A stretch of 6,723 nucleotides of DNA from Chloroflexota bacterium (GCA_021812905.1 JAKAMM010000097.1:1-6723); one strand, 5' to 3'; shown: positions 1 to 6,467, counted from the first letter of the stretch. Notes: generated by a model not told the origin, from the letters alone. A program made the numbers and translations.

Positions 1-84
1 GTCGAAATCCTGTCGAGACACACCGCCGCTGTCCCCAAAGTGCGGGGACGAGACGCAAATCGTTGGCCGTCTCCACTGTTTCAT
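1..84 (-). CDS. Possible short reading frame coupled to hydA, cut by window edge
   Basis: An ATG at 84-82 shares bases with the hydA stop codon (ATGA overlap), and the frame stays open for 28 codons to the left edge, beginning MKQWRRPTIC and continuing through SSPHFGDSGG. A weak AAGG lies 9 bases upstream of the ATG. The overlap is what a translationally coupled next gene would show. Against this, I recognise no family in the 28 residues, and the stretch contains a small inverted repeat (31-49) and repeated GTCGA words, so it may instead be a non-coding 3' region or a repeat. More sequence to the left is needed to decide. Low confidence as a real gene. Confidence 0.25.
   Translation of the reverse strand, partial: MKQWRRPTICVSSPHFGDSGGVSRQDFD
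31..49. repeat. Small inverted repeat downstream of hydA
   Basis: GTCCCC (31-36) and GGGGAC (44-49) form a perfect 6-bp stem around a 7-base loop, 32 bases past the hydA stop on the minus strand. No run of T follows on the minus strand, so it is not a standard intrinsic terminator. It could be a weak 3' structure or part of a dispersed repeat that continues beyond the window. Confidence 0.3.
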
Positions 85-1523
85 AAAACTTGACCTTCAC
101 TTCTTTTACAAAATTCGCCTCCCCCCGCTCTCCCCAACCACTTTCCACCATCCACGATCAACCTGCCGCGCAGGAAAACTTTTTCAGGGCAGCCAACCAA
201 TTCCCAGCCTTCATACAAGTTGTAATCCGTGCGCTGATGCGAATGAGCCACGCCGTACTTCACTTTTTTTTCCGGGTCCCAGATCAGGATGTCGGCGTCA
301 GCGCCGGGCAGAAGCGCGCCTTTGCGCGGATAGAGTCCAAATATCTTGGCCGGGTTGGTACACATCAACTCAACAAATTGATTGGCAGTGATCCTTCCGG
401 CGCGCACACCATACGTCCACATGATTGGCAGGCGGTCCTGCACACCGGGCAGGCCGTTCGGGATCTTTGTAAAATCGTCCCTGCCGAGTTCCTTGCCCGC
501 GATCTTCACTTCCCTGCCCTCATACATGATCGCCTTCGTGCCATCGTAAAAGAACGCGCAATGGTCGGTGCCGATGGTCTGCAATGTGCCATCATGCAGG
601 CCTTCCCACAAACGCGCGTTATCCTGCTCCGTCCGCATGGGCGGTGAGCAGATCCACTTCGAACCGTCGGGACGGCGCAGATGGTCGATCGTGAAGAACA
701 GATATTGCGGACACGTCTCCCCCATCACCTTGACTCCGCGCTGGCGGGCGTAACGCAGCATGTCCACTTCACTGCCCACATTCATGTGGACAATATAAAC
801 CGCCGCGTCCGCCTGGGACGCCATGGCGGCCACCCTTAAACCAGATTCGACCGCGCCCCAAGCCGGCCTCGTTAACGCATGCCATTCGGGTGTCGTGTGC
901 CCGGCCTTTAGTGCATCAGCGACCAGTGTATCGATCACATCCCCATTCTCACAATGTGCCATGACCAGCATTCCATTCTCTTTGGCGATACGCATGGCTT
1001 TGAAAATACTGCCATCATCCAGCCGCATACGGCCATTGTAGGCAGTAAAAACTTTTAGCGTGGTGATCCCCATCTCAGGCAGAGAAGGAATTTCTTTGGC
1101 GATCTCCTCATCGAATCTTGTCAAGTTCATGTGGAAGGAATAATCAATGGCGGCCTTCTCGGCTTTCTTCATCCACAGATCAACCCCCCTCTTCATCTCC
1201 CCCCATTTTCCTTGAAAATGGGGGGAGCCTGAGGGGGGCATGGGCACAAAATCTATCACTGTGGTCGTCCCGCCAAATGCGGCAGCTTTGTGACCAGTGT
1301 AATGGTCGTCGGACGAAACTGTGTCAAACATCGGCAGGTCAAAGTGAGTGTGCGGATCCACGCCGCCAGGCAGGATCAGCCTGCCCGTGGCGTCGATCAC
1401 TTGCGCGGAATCGGCTTCAAGGTCCAGGCCGATGCGAACGATCTTTTCATCCTCGATCAGAATATCCGCTTTGAACGTTTCGGAGGCAGTGATGAGAGTC
1501 CCGTTCTTGATGAGTGTCGCCAT
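81..1523 (-). CDS. hydA: Dihydropyrimidinase / D-hydantoinase (cyclic amidohydrolase)
   Basis: A 480-residue cytoplasmic amidohydrolase, close to the usual family length. The family hydrolyses the ring amide of dihydropyrimidines or hydantoins to N-carbamoyl amino acids, using a two-metal centre. The expected active-site residues are visible: H58 and H60 in DPHTHFD, K157 in TTLKVFTAY (the lysine that is carboxylated in the family), H190 in MAHCEN, H246 in IVHMN and D320 in GTDH. Likely substrate residues are Y162, S293 in CSPPMR and N356 in IPNGLPG. Residues 96-113 are encoded by a 55-bp palindrome and look like an extra loop before the conserved KKAEKAAIDYSFHMN stretch. The ATG at 1523 has a strong AAAGGAG site that overlaps the stop of the upstream permease, so the two are probably one transcript. 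Pyrimidine versus hydantoin (or other ring) preference cannot be told from sequence. The subfamily call is firm; the physiological substrate is not. Confidence 0.95.
   Translation of the reverse strand: MATLIKNGTLITASETFKADILIEDEKIVRIGLDLEADSAQVIDATGRLILPGGVDPHTHFDLPMFDTVSSDDHYTGHKAAAFGGTTTVIDFVPMPPSGSPHFQGKWGEMKRGVDLWMKKAEKAAIDYSFHMNLTRFDEEIAKEIPSLPEMGITTLKVFTAYNGRMRLDDGSIFKAMRIAKENGMLVMAHCENGDVIDTLVADALKAGHTTPEWHALTRPAWGAVESGLRVAAMASQADAAVYIVHMNVGSEVDMLRYARQRGVKVMGETCPQYLFFTIDHLRRPDGSKWICSPPMRTEQDNARLWEGLHDGTLQTIGTDHCAFFYDGTKAIMYEGREVKIAGKELGRDDFTKIPNGLPGVQDRLPIMWTYGVRAGRITANQFVELMCTNPAKIFGLYPRKGALLPGADADILIWDPEKKVKYGVAHSHQRTDYNLYEGWELVGCPEKVFLRGRLIVDGGKWLGRAGGGEFCKRSEGQVL
1184..1238. repeat. 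55-bp nested palindrome inserted in frame in hydA
   Basis: The inner hairpin has two perfect 14-base arms (1197-1210, CTCCCCCCATTTTC, and 1214-1227) around a 3-base loop. An outer pair of perfect 8-base arms (1184-1191, CCCCCCTC, and 1231-1238, GAGGGGGG) encloses it, with asymmetric spacers of 5 and 3 bases between outer and inner arms. On the minus strand it is read without stop or frameshift as residues 96-113 of hydA (PPSGSPHFQGKWGEMKRG). Such a long nested palindrome is not explained by protein constraint and resembles a small palindromic repeat or MITE-like element that entered a gene, comparable in principle to the Rickettsia palindromic elements found inside genes. Multi-copy status cannot be tested from one window. 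Confidence 0.8.
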
Positions 1524-1528
1524 GACTA

Positions 1529-1535
1529 CTCCTTT
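1529..1535 (-). promoter_or_regulatory. Shine-Dalgarno site of hydA overlapping the permease stop
   Basis: On the minus strand AAAGGAG lies 5 bases before the hydA ATG. Two of its bases belong to the TAA stop of the upstream permease (1536-1534), so ribosomes ending on the permease are placed on the hydA start. This supports the ATG at 1523 and co-translation of the two genes. Confidence 0.85.
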
Positions 1536-3336
1536 AAATATGCCAGAAGAAATGCAAGCTCGCCATAATCACAAAGAACAGAATGATCGTCAGCGGGCCG
1601 CCAATTTTAACAAAATCTTTATATGTATAACCGCCTGATCCCATCACCATGATGTTGACCGGATGCCCGATGGGAGTAGGAAAGGCCAATGAACAACCGA
1701 CAGCAATGGTCATCAGCAAAGCACGCGGATCGAGGCCAGTGGCAGCAGCAATGGTCAGACCAATGGGCGCAAGGATGATCGGCGCGGCAGACTGGCCCGC
1801 CATGATATTGGTCAGGAATGCGGTAACGATCAACAACAACCCGACGATAATTGTCGGCCCTGCGCCACTGGTGGCGCGCAGGAATTCATCGACGACCCAT
1901 TTTGCAAGACCGCTGTTTTGAATGGCAGTGCTGAGCGGCCAGAGACCCGCGATCAGAAATATGGCCTTCCAATCTATGGACTGATAGGCCTCATCCATGG
2001 TCAAACATCCGGTCAGCACCATGCCAATCGCACCGGCCATACTCGCGATGGAAATAGGCAGGAGGTCGAAGATCGCCACGAACAGAACAAGAACGCCGAT
2101 CAAAATTGCGATGCGCTGTTTGGCCGGGCGCAGGACTGCATCCGGGTCTTCTTCGAGAACTACAAGGTTGCGTTCATCGCGCAAGATACGCAATTTTTCA
2201 AGCGTGGTCTGGACGAGCAGGCCATCGCCGACCCTCAGGGAAAAATTAGCCAGATTATAGTGAATGGCCCGCCCTCTGCGCCAAATCGCCAACACGTTCA
2301 AATTAAAACGCTCACGAAAACGTATTTCATTAAATGTTTTGCCAGCCAAGTTGGAATGCGGAGGAATGACAATTTCGGCCAGCGTCGTATCATCATTGAG
2401 GATTCGTTGAGGTATGGTCGGACTGCTCAACTGCCGCAAACCAAGTCGTTCGCCAGCATCACCAGTGAGTTTTCCAAAAGCAAGAACGGTGTCTCCGGGA
2501 TAAATGATTTGCTGCGGGCCAGGCGCCGTTATCATCTGTCCATTGTGTTCGATCGCGGCGATATTAAGTTTGACATGAGTCGTCCAATGCGCAGCGCGGA
2601 TGGACTGATTGGCAAAAGGTGATTCGGGCAGGACTTCCAGATCGATCAGTGAACGCCCAATGCCATACATCTCGACAAGCTGGCTGCGTACCTGCTGCAT
2701 CTGCCGCGCCAGATTCGCAGGGAAATGCGCTGGCAATATACGTCGTCCGATAAAGTACATGTAGAGCGTCGTTACAAGGACCACAGGTAAGCCGACCGGC
2801 AGGAAGTCCAACACACCGAACTGACGCAAGCCCGCTTCATGCAGAGTGGTACTGGCAATAATGTTAGAGGTGGTGAATAAAGTCATCATCCCACCGGCAA
2901 TGACGCCAAACGAAAGCGGCATGAGCAGGCGCGAAGGTGCCGTTTTTGTCTGGCGCGCCAAGCTGATCGTGGCCGGTAACAGCACGCCCAAAGCAGCAAT
3001 ATTATTCATAAAAAATGACATGGCGGCCCCTGTGATCAAAATAACCACCAGCAGTCGGCCTTCATCGTGACCGGCCAGCCGTTTCATCATTTGACTGAGC
3101 GAACGCGTCGCGCCGGATTGTGTCAAGCCTTCGGCAATGATCGAGATGGATAGAATGGTAATGGTAGCCGAGGAGCTAAAACCAGCAATGGTCTGTGAGG
3201 GCGTGGTCAAACCTGTGATGCCCAACAGAACCATCACCAGCAGGGCAACCACATCCGGGCGCAGCCAGTCCGCAACCAGAATAACCGTGGATGCAAAAGT
3301 GATGACGGCAGTAATGATTAACGGAATGTTTGTCAT
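1534..3336 (-). CDS. SLC13/DASS-like permease with two TrkA-C (RCK_C) domains
   Basis: A 600-residue inner-membrane transporter of the ion transporter superfamily; relatives carry dicarboxylates, sulfate or other anions with a cation. Layout: hydrophobic N-terminal half with about five to six membrane segments (roughly 5-200), a soluble insert of two TrkA-C-like repeats (about 229-290, ending PGDTVLAFG, and 319-380, ending VGDGLLVQT), then a C-terminal membrane half (about 405-600). The two halves carry paired signatures: SFFMNNIAALGVLLP (107-121) with FTTSNI (154-159), and LTNIMAGQSAAPIILAP (508-524) with PTPIGHPVNIMVMGSGGY (553-570). The usual Ser-Asn-Thr-type motifs are altered in both halves. 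A TTG lies one codon upstream, but I chose the ATG at 3336 because it shares its A with the stop of the upstream gene (TGATG), a normal coupling arrangement. The stop overlaps the hydA ribosome site. Family call is firm, substrate unknown; the hydA partner makes a ring-amide product or other organic anion possible. Confidence 0.9.
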   Translation of the reverse strand: MTNIPLIITAVITFASTVILVADWLRPDVVALLVMVLLGITGLTTPSQTIAGFSSSATITILSISIIAEGLTQSGATRSLSQMMKRLAGHDEGRLLVVILITGAAMSFFMNNIAALGVLLPATISLARQTKTAPSRLLMPLSFGVIAGGMMTLFTTSNIIASTTLHEAGLRQFGVLDFLPVGLPVVLVTTLYMYFIGRRILPAHFPANLARQMQQVRSQLVEMYGIGRSLIDLEVLPESPFANQSIRAAHWTTHVKLNIAAIEHNGQMITAPGPQQIIYPGDTVLAFGKLTGDAGERLGLRQLSSPTIPQRILNDDTTLAEIVIPPHSNLAGKTFNEIRFRERFNLNVLAIWRRGRAIHYNLANFSLRVGDGLLVQTTLEKLRILRDERNLVVLEEDPDAVLRPAKQRIAILIGVLVLFVAIFDLLPISIASMAGAIGMVLTGCLTMDEAYQSIDWKAIFLIAGLWPLSTAIQNSGLAKWVVDEFLRATSGAGPTIIVGLLLIVTAFLTNIMAGQSAAPIILAPIGLTIAAATGLDPRALLMTIAVGCSLAFPTPIGHPVNIMVMGSGGYTYKDFVKIGGPLTIILFFVIMASLHFFWHI

Positions 3337-3905
3337 CAATCAAGCTCATTTGGATTGTAGGGTGAGGTTTCTTCTTTAATGCCCAGCAAAGCGATCAATA
3401 CTTCAGGCGGAAGGTCTGCTTCGGGCAGGTCTGTTTTATAAAGCTGTGAACTCTCGGCGCGCTCACGAAGAGACCGCCATAATACGGCGCGGTCATCGGA
3501 ATCAACAACCAGATCATTCAAAGTCCGGGCCTTCAATAAATATTCTCCGGTTGTGTAGAGAAAAGTCAGCCGCTTCCACTTGTCCGCAGTAATAGGATGG
3601 GACAACTTTTCCAACCCGCCGATTTGGATCTTATAATATTCTTCGCGTGCGCGCGGATGATCTGTCTCATCACGCAAAAGCTCGCCGCGCGTGGTCAATT
3701 CGTGGCCGCGCACATCGGCGATAAATTCGATGCGCCCGCTGGAGTCGTCAAAGCTCGAGGGTTGGTAAAAAGCCAGCCGGTCTACGGCAACCACTTTGGG
3801 AGCGGTGCGAAGCGGAATTCTGTACCATCCAAGCAGCCGCGCAATTTCAAGGTCACGCGGTGAAGGCAGCAAACAAACCAGGATCAAATCAGTCGCAGAA
3901 ATCAT
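3336..3905 (-). CDS. Uncharacterised 189-residue protein, first gene of permease-hydA operon
   Basis: I do not recognise a named domain. The protein is soluble and charged, with no signal peptide or membrane segment beyond a short hydrophobic start (LILVCLL, residues 7-13). Notable stretches are SPRDLEIARLLGWYRIP (15-31), RGHELTTRGELL (66-77), HPRAREEYYKIQIGGLEKL (83-101), a core KRLTFLYTTGEYLLKA (111-126) and VLWRSLRERAES (141-152). The tail is rich in acidic and proline residues. The regular mix of charged helices and short strands looks like a real, conserved globular protein rather than a chance frame. Its TGA shares one base with the permease ATG, so the two are probably translationally coupled. 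The ATG at 3905 has no Shine-Dalgarno site but follows a TATAAA by 10 bases, suggesting a leaderless or nearly leaderless message. Its role beside the permease and hydrolase is unknown. Confidence 0.85.
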   Translation of the reverse strand: MISATDLILVCLLPSPRDLEIARLLGWYRIPLRTAPKVVAVDRLAFYQPSSFDDSSGRIEFIADVRGHELTTRGELLRDETDHPRAREEYYKIQIGGLEKLSHPITADKWKRLTFLYTTGEYLLKARTLNDLVVDSDDRAVLWRSLRERAESSQLYKTDLPEADLPPEVLIALLGIKEETSPYNPNELD

Positions 3906-3915
3906 ATCGCTTTAT

Positions 3916-3921
3916 TTTATA
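3916..3921 (-). promoter_or_regulatory. -10 element for the minus-strand operon
   Basis: TATAAA on the minus strand ends 10 bases before the ATG at 3905. This spacing would start transcription within a few bases of the start codon, which fits the absence of a Shine-Dalgarno site. I see no convincing -35 hexamer. Confidence 0.5.
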
Positions 3922-3927
3922 CCAAAC

Positions 3928-3933
3928 TATAAT
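3928..3933 (+). promoter_or_regulatory. -10 element for the GH18 lipoprotein gene (leaderless start)
   Basis: A perfect TATAAT ends 8 bases before the ATG at 3942. Transcription would begin at or next to the A of the start codon, and no Shine-Dalgarno site is present in that gap, so the transcript is probably leaderless. No good -35 hexamer is seen. It lies 6 bases from the -10 element of the opposite operon, so the two promoters overlap and should compete for polymerase. Confidence 0.6.
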
Positions 3934-3941
3934 TGTAAGCT

Positions 3942-4946
3942 ATGAAATTTTTTCATCTGACCTTTGCTCTCCTAACTCTACTTTCCGCGTGCGCGACAAA
4001 AAGCACGCCGCCTCTTTCCGCCCCCACAGCGGACTCCACTTCAACGGCCTCCCCCGCGCCGACTCCAACCTCCGCCCCGCCCGACAGCGTTTTTTCGATC
4101 ATTGGTTATTTGCCCGATTATCGCGAGTTGAATCCCGAATGGGGAAAATATCTGACAGACATCATTTATTTTTCCGCGGAACCGCAGGCAAATGGCGGCC
4201 TGGACACAAGCAGACTGGATGAAAATGTTCTGCAAGAAATTCATGAGATGCAAGCGCATTATGGCACGCGGATTCTCATATCAGTCGGCGGATGGGAACG
4301 GTCGAATCAATTCGCGGCAATGACAGCACGCGAGCAGACCCGCAAACACTTCGAGGAAAGTCTCGCAGAATATATTTACCAAAACAAACTGAATGGCGCG
4401 GACTTCGATTGGGAATTTCCGCAAACTAAAACCGAATTTCAAAACTATATCCTTCTACTCAAAGAAATCCACGCTGACTTTCATCCAAAAGGATTGATCC
4501 TGAGCGTGGCGCTCTCTCCCGATTCGGAATTTCCGCTTGAAGATTTTCCCGTTGCGGATCGCATCCACATCATGTCGTATGATCGCGGCCCGCAACATTC
4601 CACATATCAACAGGCGGTAACAGATTTGCAAACCTTTTTGGATGCAGGCCTGCCGCGCAAGAAATTAATTCTTGGCGTCCCTTTCTATGGAAGAAAAACC
4701 ACCGATCCTTATAATGAAGCAACCTACGCCGACATTATCAATCAATATCGTCCCGCGCCAGATGTCAATCAAGCGGATGGTATTTATTTCAACGGCATAA
4801 ACATGATCGAACGCAAAACGTGTTACGCACTCAATAAAAATATCGGCGGCGTCATGATCTGGGAATTGGGGCAGGACACGACGGATAACTCATCGCTTCT
4901 TAGCGCCATCCAGCGTGCCGTAAACAACGGCGAATGTGGAAACTAA
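3942..4946 (+). CDS. Lipoprotein glycoside hydrolase family 18 (chitinase-like)
   Basis: A 334-residue secreted, membrane-anchored protein. Residues 1-17 are a lipoprotein signal peptide with a lipobox LSAC, the modified cysteine being C17. A Ser/Thr/Pro/Ala-rich tether follows (about 18-48), then a single GH18 TIM-barrel domain (about 50-325). GH18 signatures are clear: ISVGGW (113-118), NGADFDWEFP (151-160) with the catalytic acid E158 and helper residues D154 and D156, MSYD (211-214), GVPFYGR (245-251) and the last-strand GGVMIWELGQD (302-312). The first Asp of the usual DGxDxDWE is Asn (N151). No separate chitin-binding or LysM module is present. GH18 enzymes use substrate-assisted cleavage of beta-1,4 N-acetylglucosamine polymers such as chitin, or related glycans; a role in chitin, peptidoglycan or glycoprotein breakdown at the cell surface is likely. 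The start is supported by the signal peptide and the TATAAT just upstream. Confidence 0.92.
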   Translation: MKFFHLTFALLTLLSACATKSTPPLSAPTADSTSTASPAPTPTSAPPDSVFSIIGYLPDYRELNPEWGKYLTDIIYFSAEPQANGGLDTSRLDENVLQEIHEMQAHYGTRILISVGGWERSNQFAAMTAREQTRKHFEESLAEYIYQNKLNGADFDWEFPQTKTEFQNYILLLKEIHADFHPKGLILSVALSPDSEFPLEDFPVADRIHIMSYDRGPQHSTYQQAVTDLQTFLDAGLPRKKLILGVPFYGRKTTDPYNEATYADIINQYRPAPDVNQADGIYFNGINMIERKTCYALNKNIGGVMIWELGQDTTDNSSLLSAIQRAVNNGECGN

Positions 4947-4955
4947 TTTTAAAAG

Positions 4956-4982
4956 CTCTGGACGGGCTAGGCCCGTCCAGAG
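4956..4982. terminator. Perfect 12-bp hairpin between convergent genes
   Basis: CTCTGGACGGGC (4956-4967) and its exact complement (4971-4982) flank a 3-base loop, in the 41-bp gap between the GH18 stop (4946) and the PLP enzyme stop (4990-4988). On the minus strand the stem is followed within one base by TTTT and then AAAATTA, a weak T tract; on the plus strand no T tract follows. It probably ends transcription from both sides, better for the PLP enzyme. The strong G/C palindrome could also be a copy of a dispersed repeat, which cannot be tested here. Confidence 0.7.
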
Positions 4983-4987
4983 AGAAA

Positions 4988-6454
4988 TCACACCAGCCCG
5001 ACTTCCTTGTTGAATTCCACGATCAATTCATCGATTTCATCGGCTTGTTTTTGCACGTCGGTCCAGTAATTGGGTTTGTGCCATTGGTCTTGAATTTCCT
5101 GGTAGGTCCGTCCCTGCTGCTCGACCCATGTGTAATATTTCAAGTTGTGCACGCGGCGGCGGTCGGTGTAGCGCAGTTCGAGCATGTTGTCCGTGGACTG
5201 GCCGTGCAGATAACGGGCGAAATCCGCGGCGGCATCAGCCTCGGTGTATTGGCCGTGTTCCATGTGCATCTCGTGGATGCGCGAGCGATAGAGTTCCATC
5301 GAATCTGTGAGAACGGTGATCATCACGTCGTTCTCGTCCATTTCATAATACCTGGCAGCCTTGATGCACGAGAGCACATTCGAGATTCCAGAGAAACCAA
5401 GCAGATCGAGATTCGATATAAGCGCTTCGGGAACGCCCTTCCCTGCCAGATAGGCGCGGCCAACCTCTTCGTTGAAAAGTCGCGCGATATTAACCACCGC
5501 GTTATCGTCAATTGCCACGACCATATCGGTATTCTTCGTGTTGTGGATCCACGGCACATGCTTATCGCCAATGCCCTCAATGCGATGTGAACCGAATCCA
5601 TTTTCGAGCAGGGTCGGACATTGCAAGGCCTCGCTGGCGACAATTTTGCTGTCGGGAAAAATTTGCTTCAGGTAATCGCCGCTGGCAATCGTCCCAGCCG
5701 AGCCGGTGGCAGACGCCATGCCGCGGAAACGGTCGCCGGGCTTCATCATTTTCCCAAGCGCTTCTTCCATCGCATGGCCTGTGACTTCGTAATGCCACAG
5801 ATAATTTCCAAACTCTTCGAACTGGTTGAAGATCATCAAATCCTGGCCGGAGTTGCGAAGCTCTTTGCATTTGTCAAAAATTTCCTTGACGTTTGATTCA
5901 GAGCCAGGCGTCTTGATGGTTTCACCCGCGACCTTTGCCAGCCATTCGAACCGTTCGCGCGACATGCCCTCGGGCAAAATAGCGATGGATTCGCATCCGA
6001 GCAACGCGGAATCGTACGCGCCGCCGCGGCAGTAATTTCCGGTGGACGGCCAGACCGCCTTTTGCGTCGTCGGGTCAAACTGACCGGTCACGAGTCGCGG
6101 CACGAGACAACTGAACGCGGCCCCGACTTTGTGCGCGCCGGTCGGAAACCATTTGCCAACCAACGCCACAATGCGCGCCCGAACACCCGTCAGCGAAGAG
6201 GGAAGCTCGAGGTAATTGACCCCGCCAAACGTCCCGCCCGAAGCGCTGGGCTGGTTGTGCCAGTTGATGCGGAACAGGTTGCGCGGATGGATGTCCCACA
6301 AACCGATGCCCTTCAATTCATCCTTCACTTTCGCAGGAATTTTTGACGGGTCTTTCATTTGAGCATATGTGGGAATGATGATGTTGCGCTCCTTGGCGCG
6401 CTGGATAGCGTTCTTGCGGCGGGATTTATCAACGCTCAATTCAATAGTGGTCAT
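4988..6454 (-). CDS. Fold-type II PLP-dependent enzyme, cysteine synthase/TrpB superfamily
   Basis: A 488-residue cytoplasmic enzyme, much longer than ordinary cysteine synthases (about 300-330). Fold-type II hallmarks appear in order: the probable Schiff-base lysine K109 in PTGAHKVGAAF (104-114), which resembles TrpB more than O-acetylserine sulfhydrylase; the substrate loop PSTGNYCRGGAYDSA (136-150); and the phosphate-binding glycine loop SATGSAGT (248-255). GFSGISN follows at 353-359. A C-terminal extension (about 390-488) is rich in His, Tyr and acidic residues and is not part of standard cysteine synthases. The ATG at 6454 is preferred over an in-frame TTG at 6484 because CAGGAG lies 7 bases before it and the -10 element at 6495-6490 would leave the TTG next to the transcription start. 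The upstream gene is a MalY/PatB-type C-S lyase, which suggests sulfur or hydroxy/thio-amino acid metabolism. Exact reaction unknown: beta-elimination, beta-replacement or deamination are all possible. Confidence 0.88.
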   Translation of the reverse strand: MTTIELSVDKSRRKNAIQRAKERNIIIPTYAQMKDPSKIPAKVKDELKGIGLWDIHPRNLFRINWHNQPSASGGTFGGVNYLELPSSLTGVRARIVALVGKWFPTGAHKVGAAFSCLVPRLVTGQFDPTTQKAVWPSTGNYCRGGAYDSALLGCESIAILPEGMSRERFEWLAKVAGETIKTPGSESNVKEIFDKCKELRNSGQDLMIFNQFEEFGNYLWHYEVTGHAMEEALGKMMKPGDRFRGMASATGSAGTIASGDYLKQIFPDSKIVASEALQCPTLLENGFGSHRIEGIGDKHVPWIHNTKNTDMVVAIDDNAVVNIARLFNEEVGRAYLAGKGVPEALISNLDLLGFSGISNVLSCIKAARYYEMDENDVMITVLTDSMELYRSRIHEMHMEHGQYTEADAAADFARYLHGQSTDNMLELRYTDRRRVHNLKYYTWVEQQGRTYQEIQDQWHKPNYWTDVQKQADEIDELIVEFNKEVGLV

Positions 6455-6461
6455 TGAAATT

Positions 6462-6467
6462 CTCCTG
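6462..6467 (-). promoter_or_regulatory. Shine-Dalgarno site of the PLP enzyme gene
   Basis: CAGGAG on the minus strand ends 7 bases before the ATG at 6454, an ideal spacing, and decides that start over the upstream in-frame TTG at 6484. Confidence 0.8.

Noticed and set aside
90..647. A 185-codon plus-strand open frame opposite hydA
   Set aside because: It lies fully antisense to the conserved metal-site regions of hydA and shows no protein-like motif.
1184..1238. The hydA palindrome as an intrinsic terminator or as a sequencing error in the C/G runs
   Set aside because: No T tract follows on the coding strand, it lies in the middle of an intact gene, and the frame is continuous on both sides, so neither early termination nor an indel error is indicated.
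1918..2622. A 234-codon open frame on the plus strand inside the permease gene
   Set aside because: It is antisense to a clear transporter with domains and membrane segments; its translation is rich in His, Gln, Asn and Arg, matches nothing I recognise, and has no ribosome site. It is a shadow frame.
3337..3339. TTG as start of the permease, one codon before the ATG
   Set aside because: The adjacent ATG at 3336 overlaps the upstream stop by one base in the common TGATG form, and ATG is the stronger start. The difference is a single residue.
4934..5590. A 218-codon plus-strand open frame starting inside the end of the GH18 gene
   Set aside because: It runs through the hairpin and then antisense to the PLP enzyme. 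Its His/Val-rich translation is the complement of that gene and looks like no protein family.
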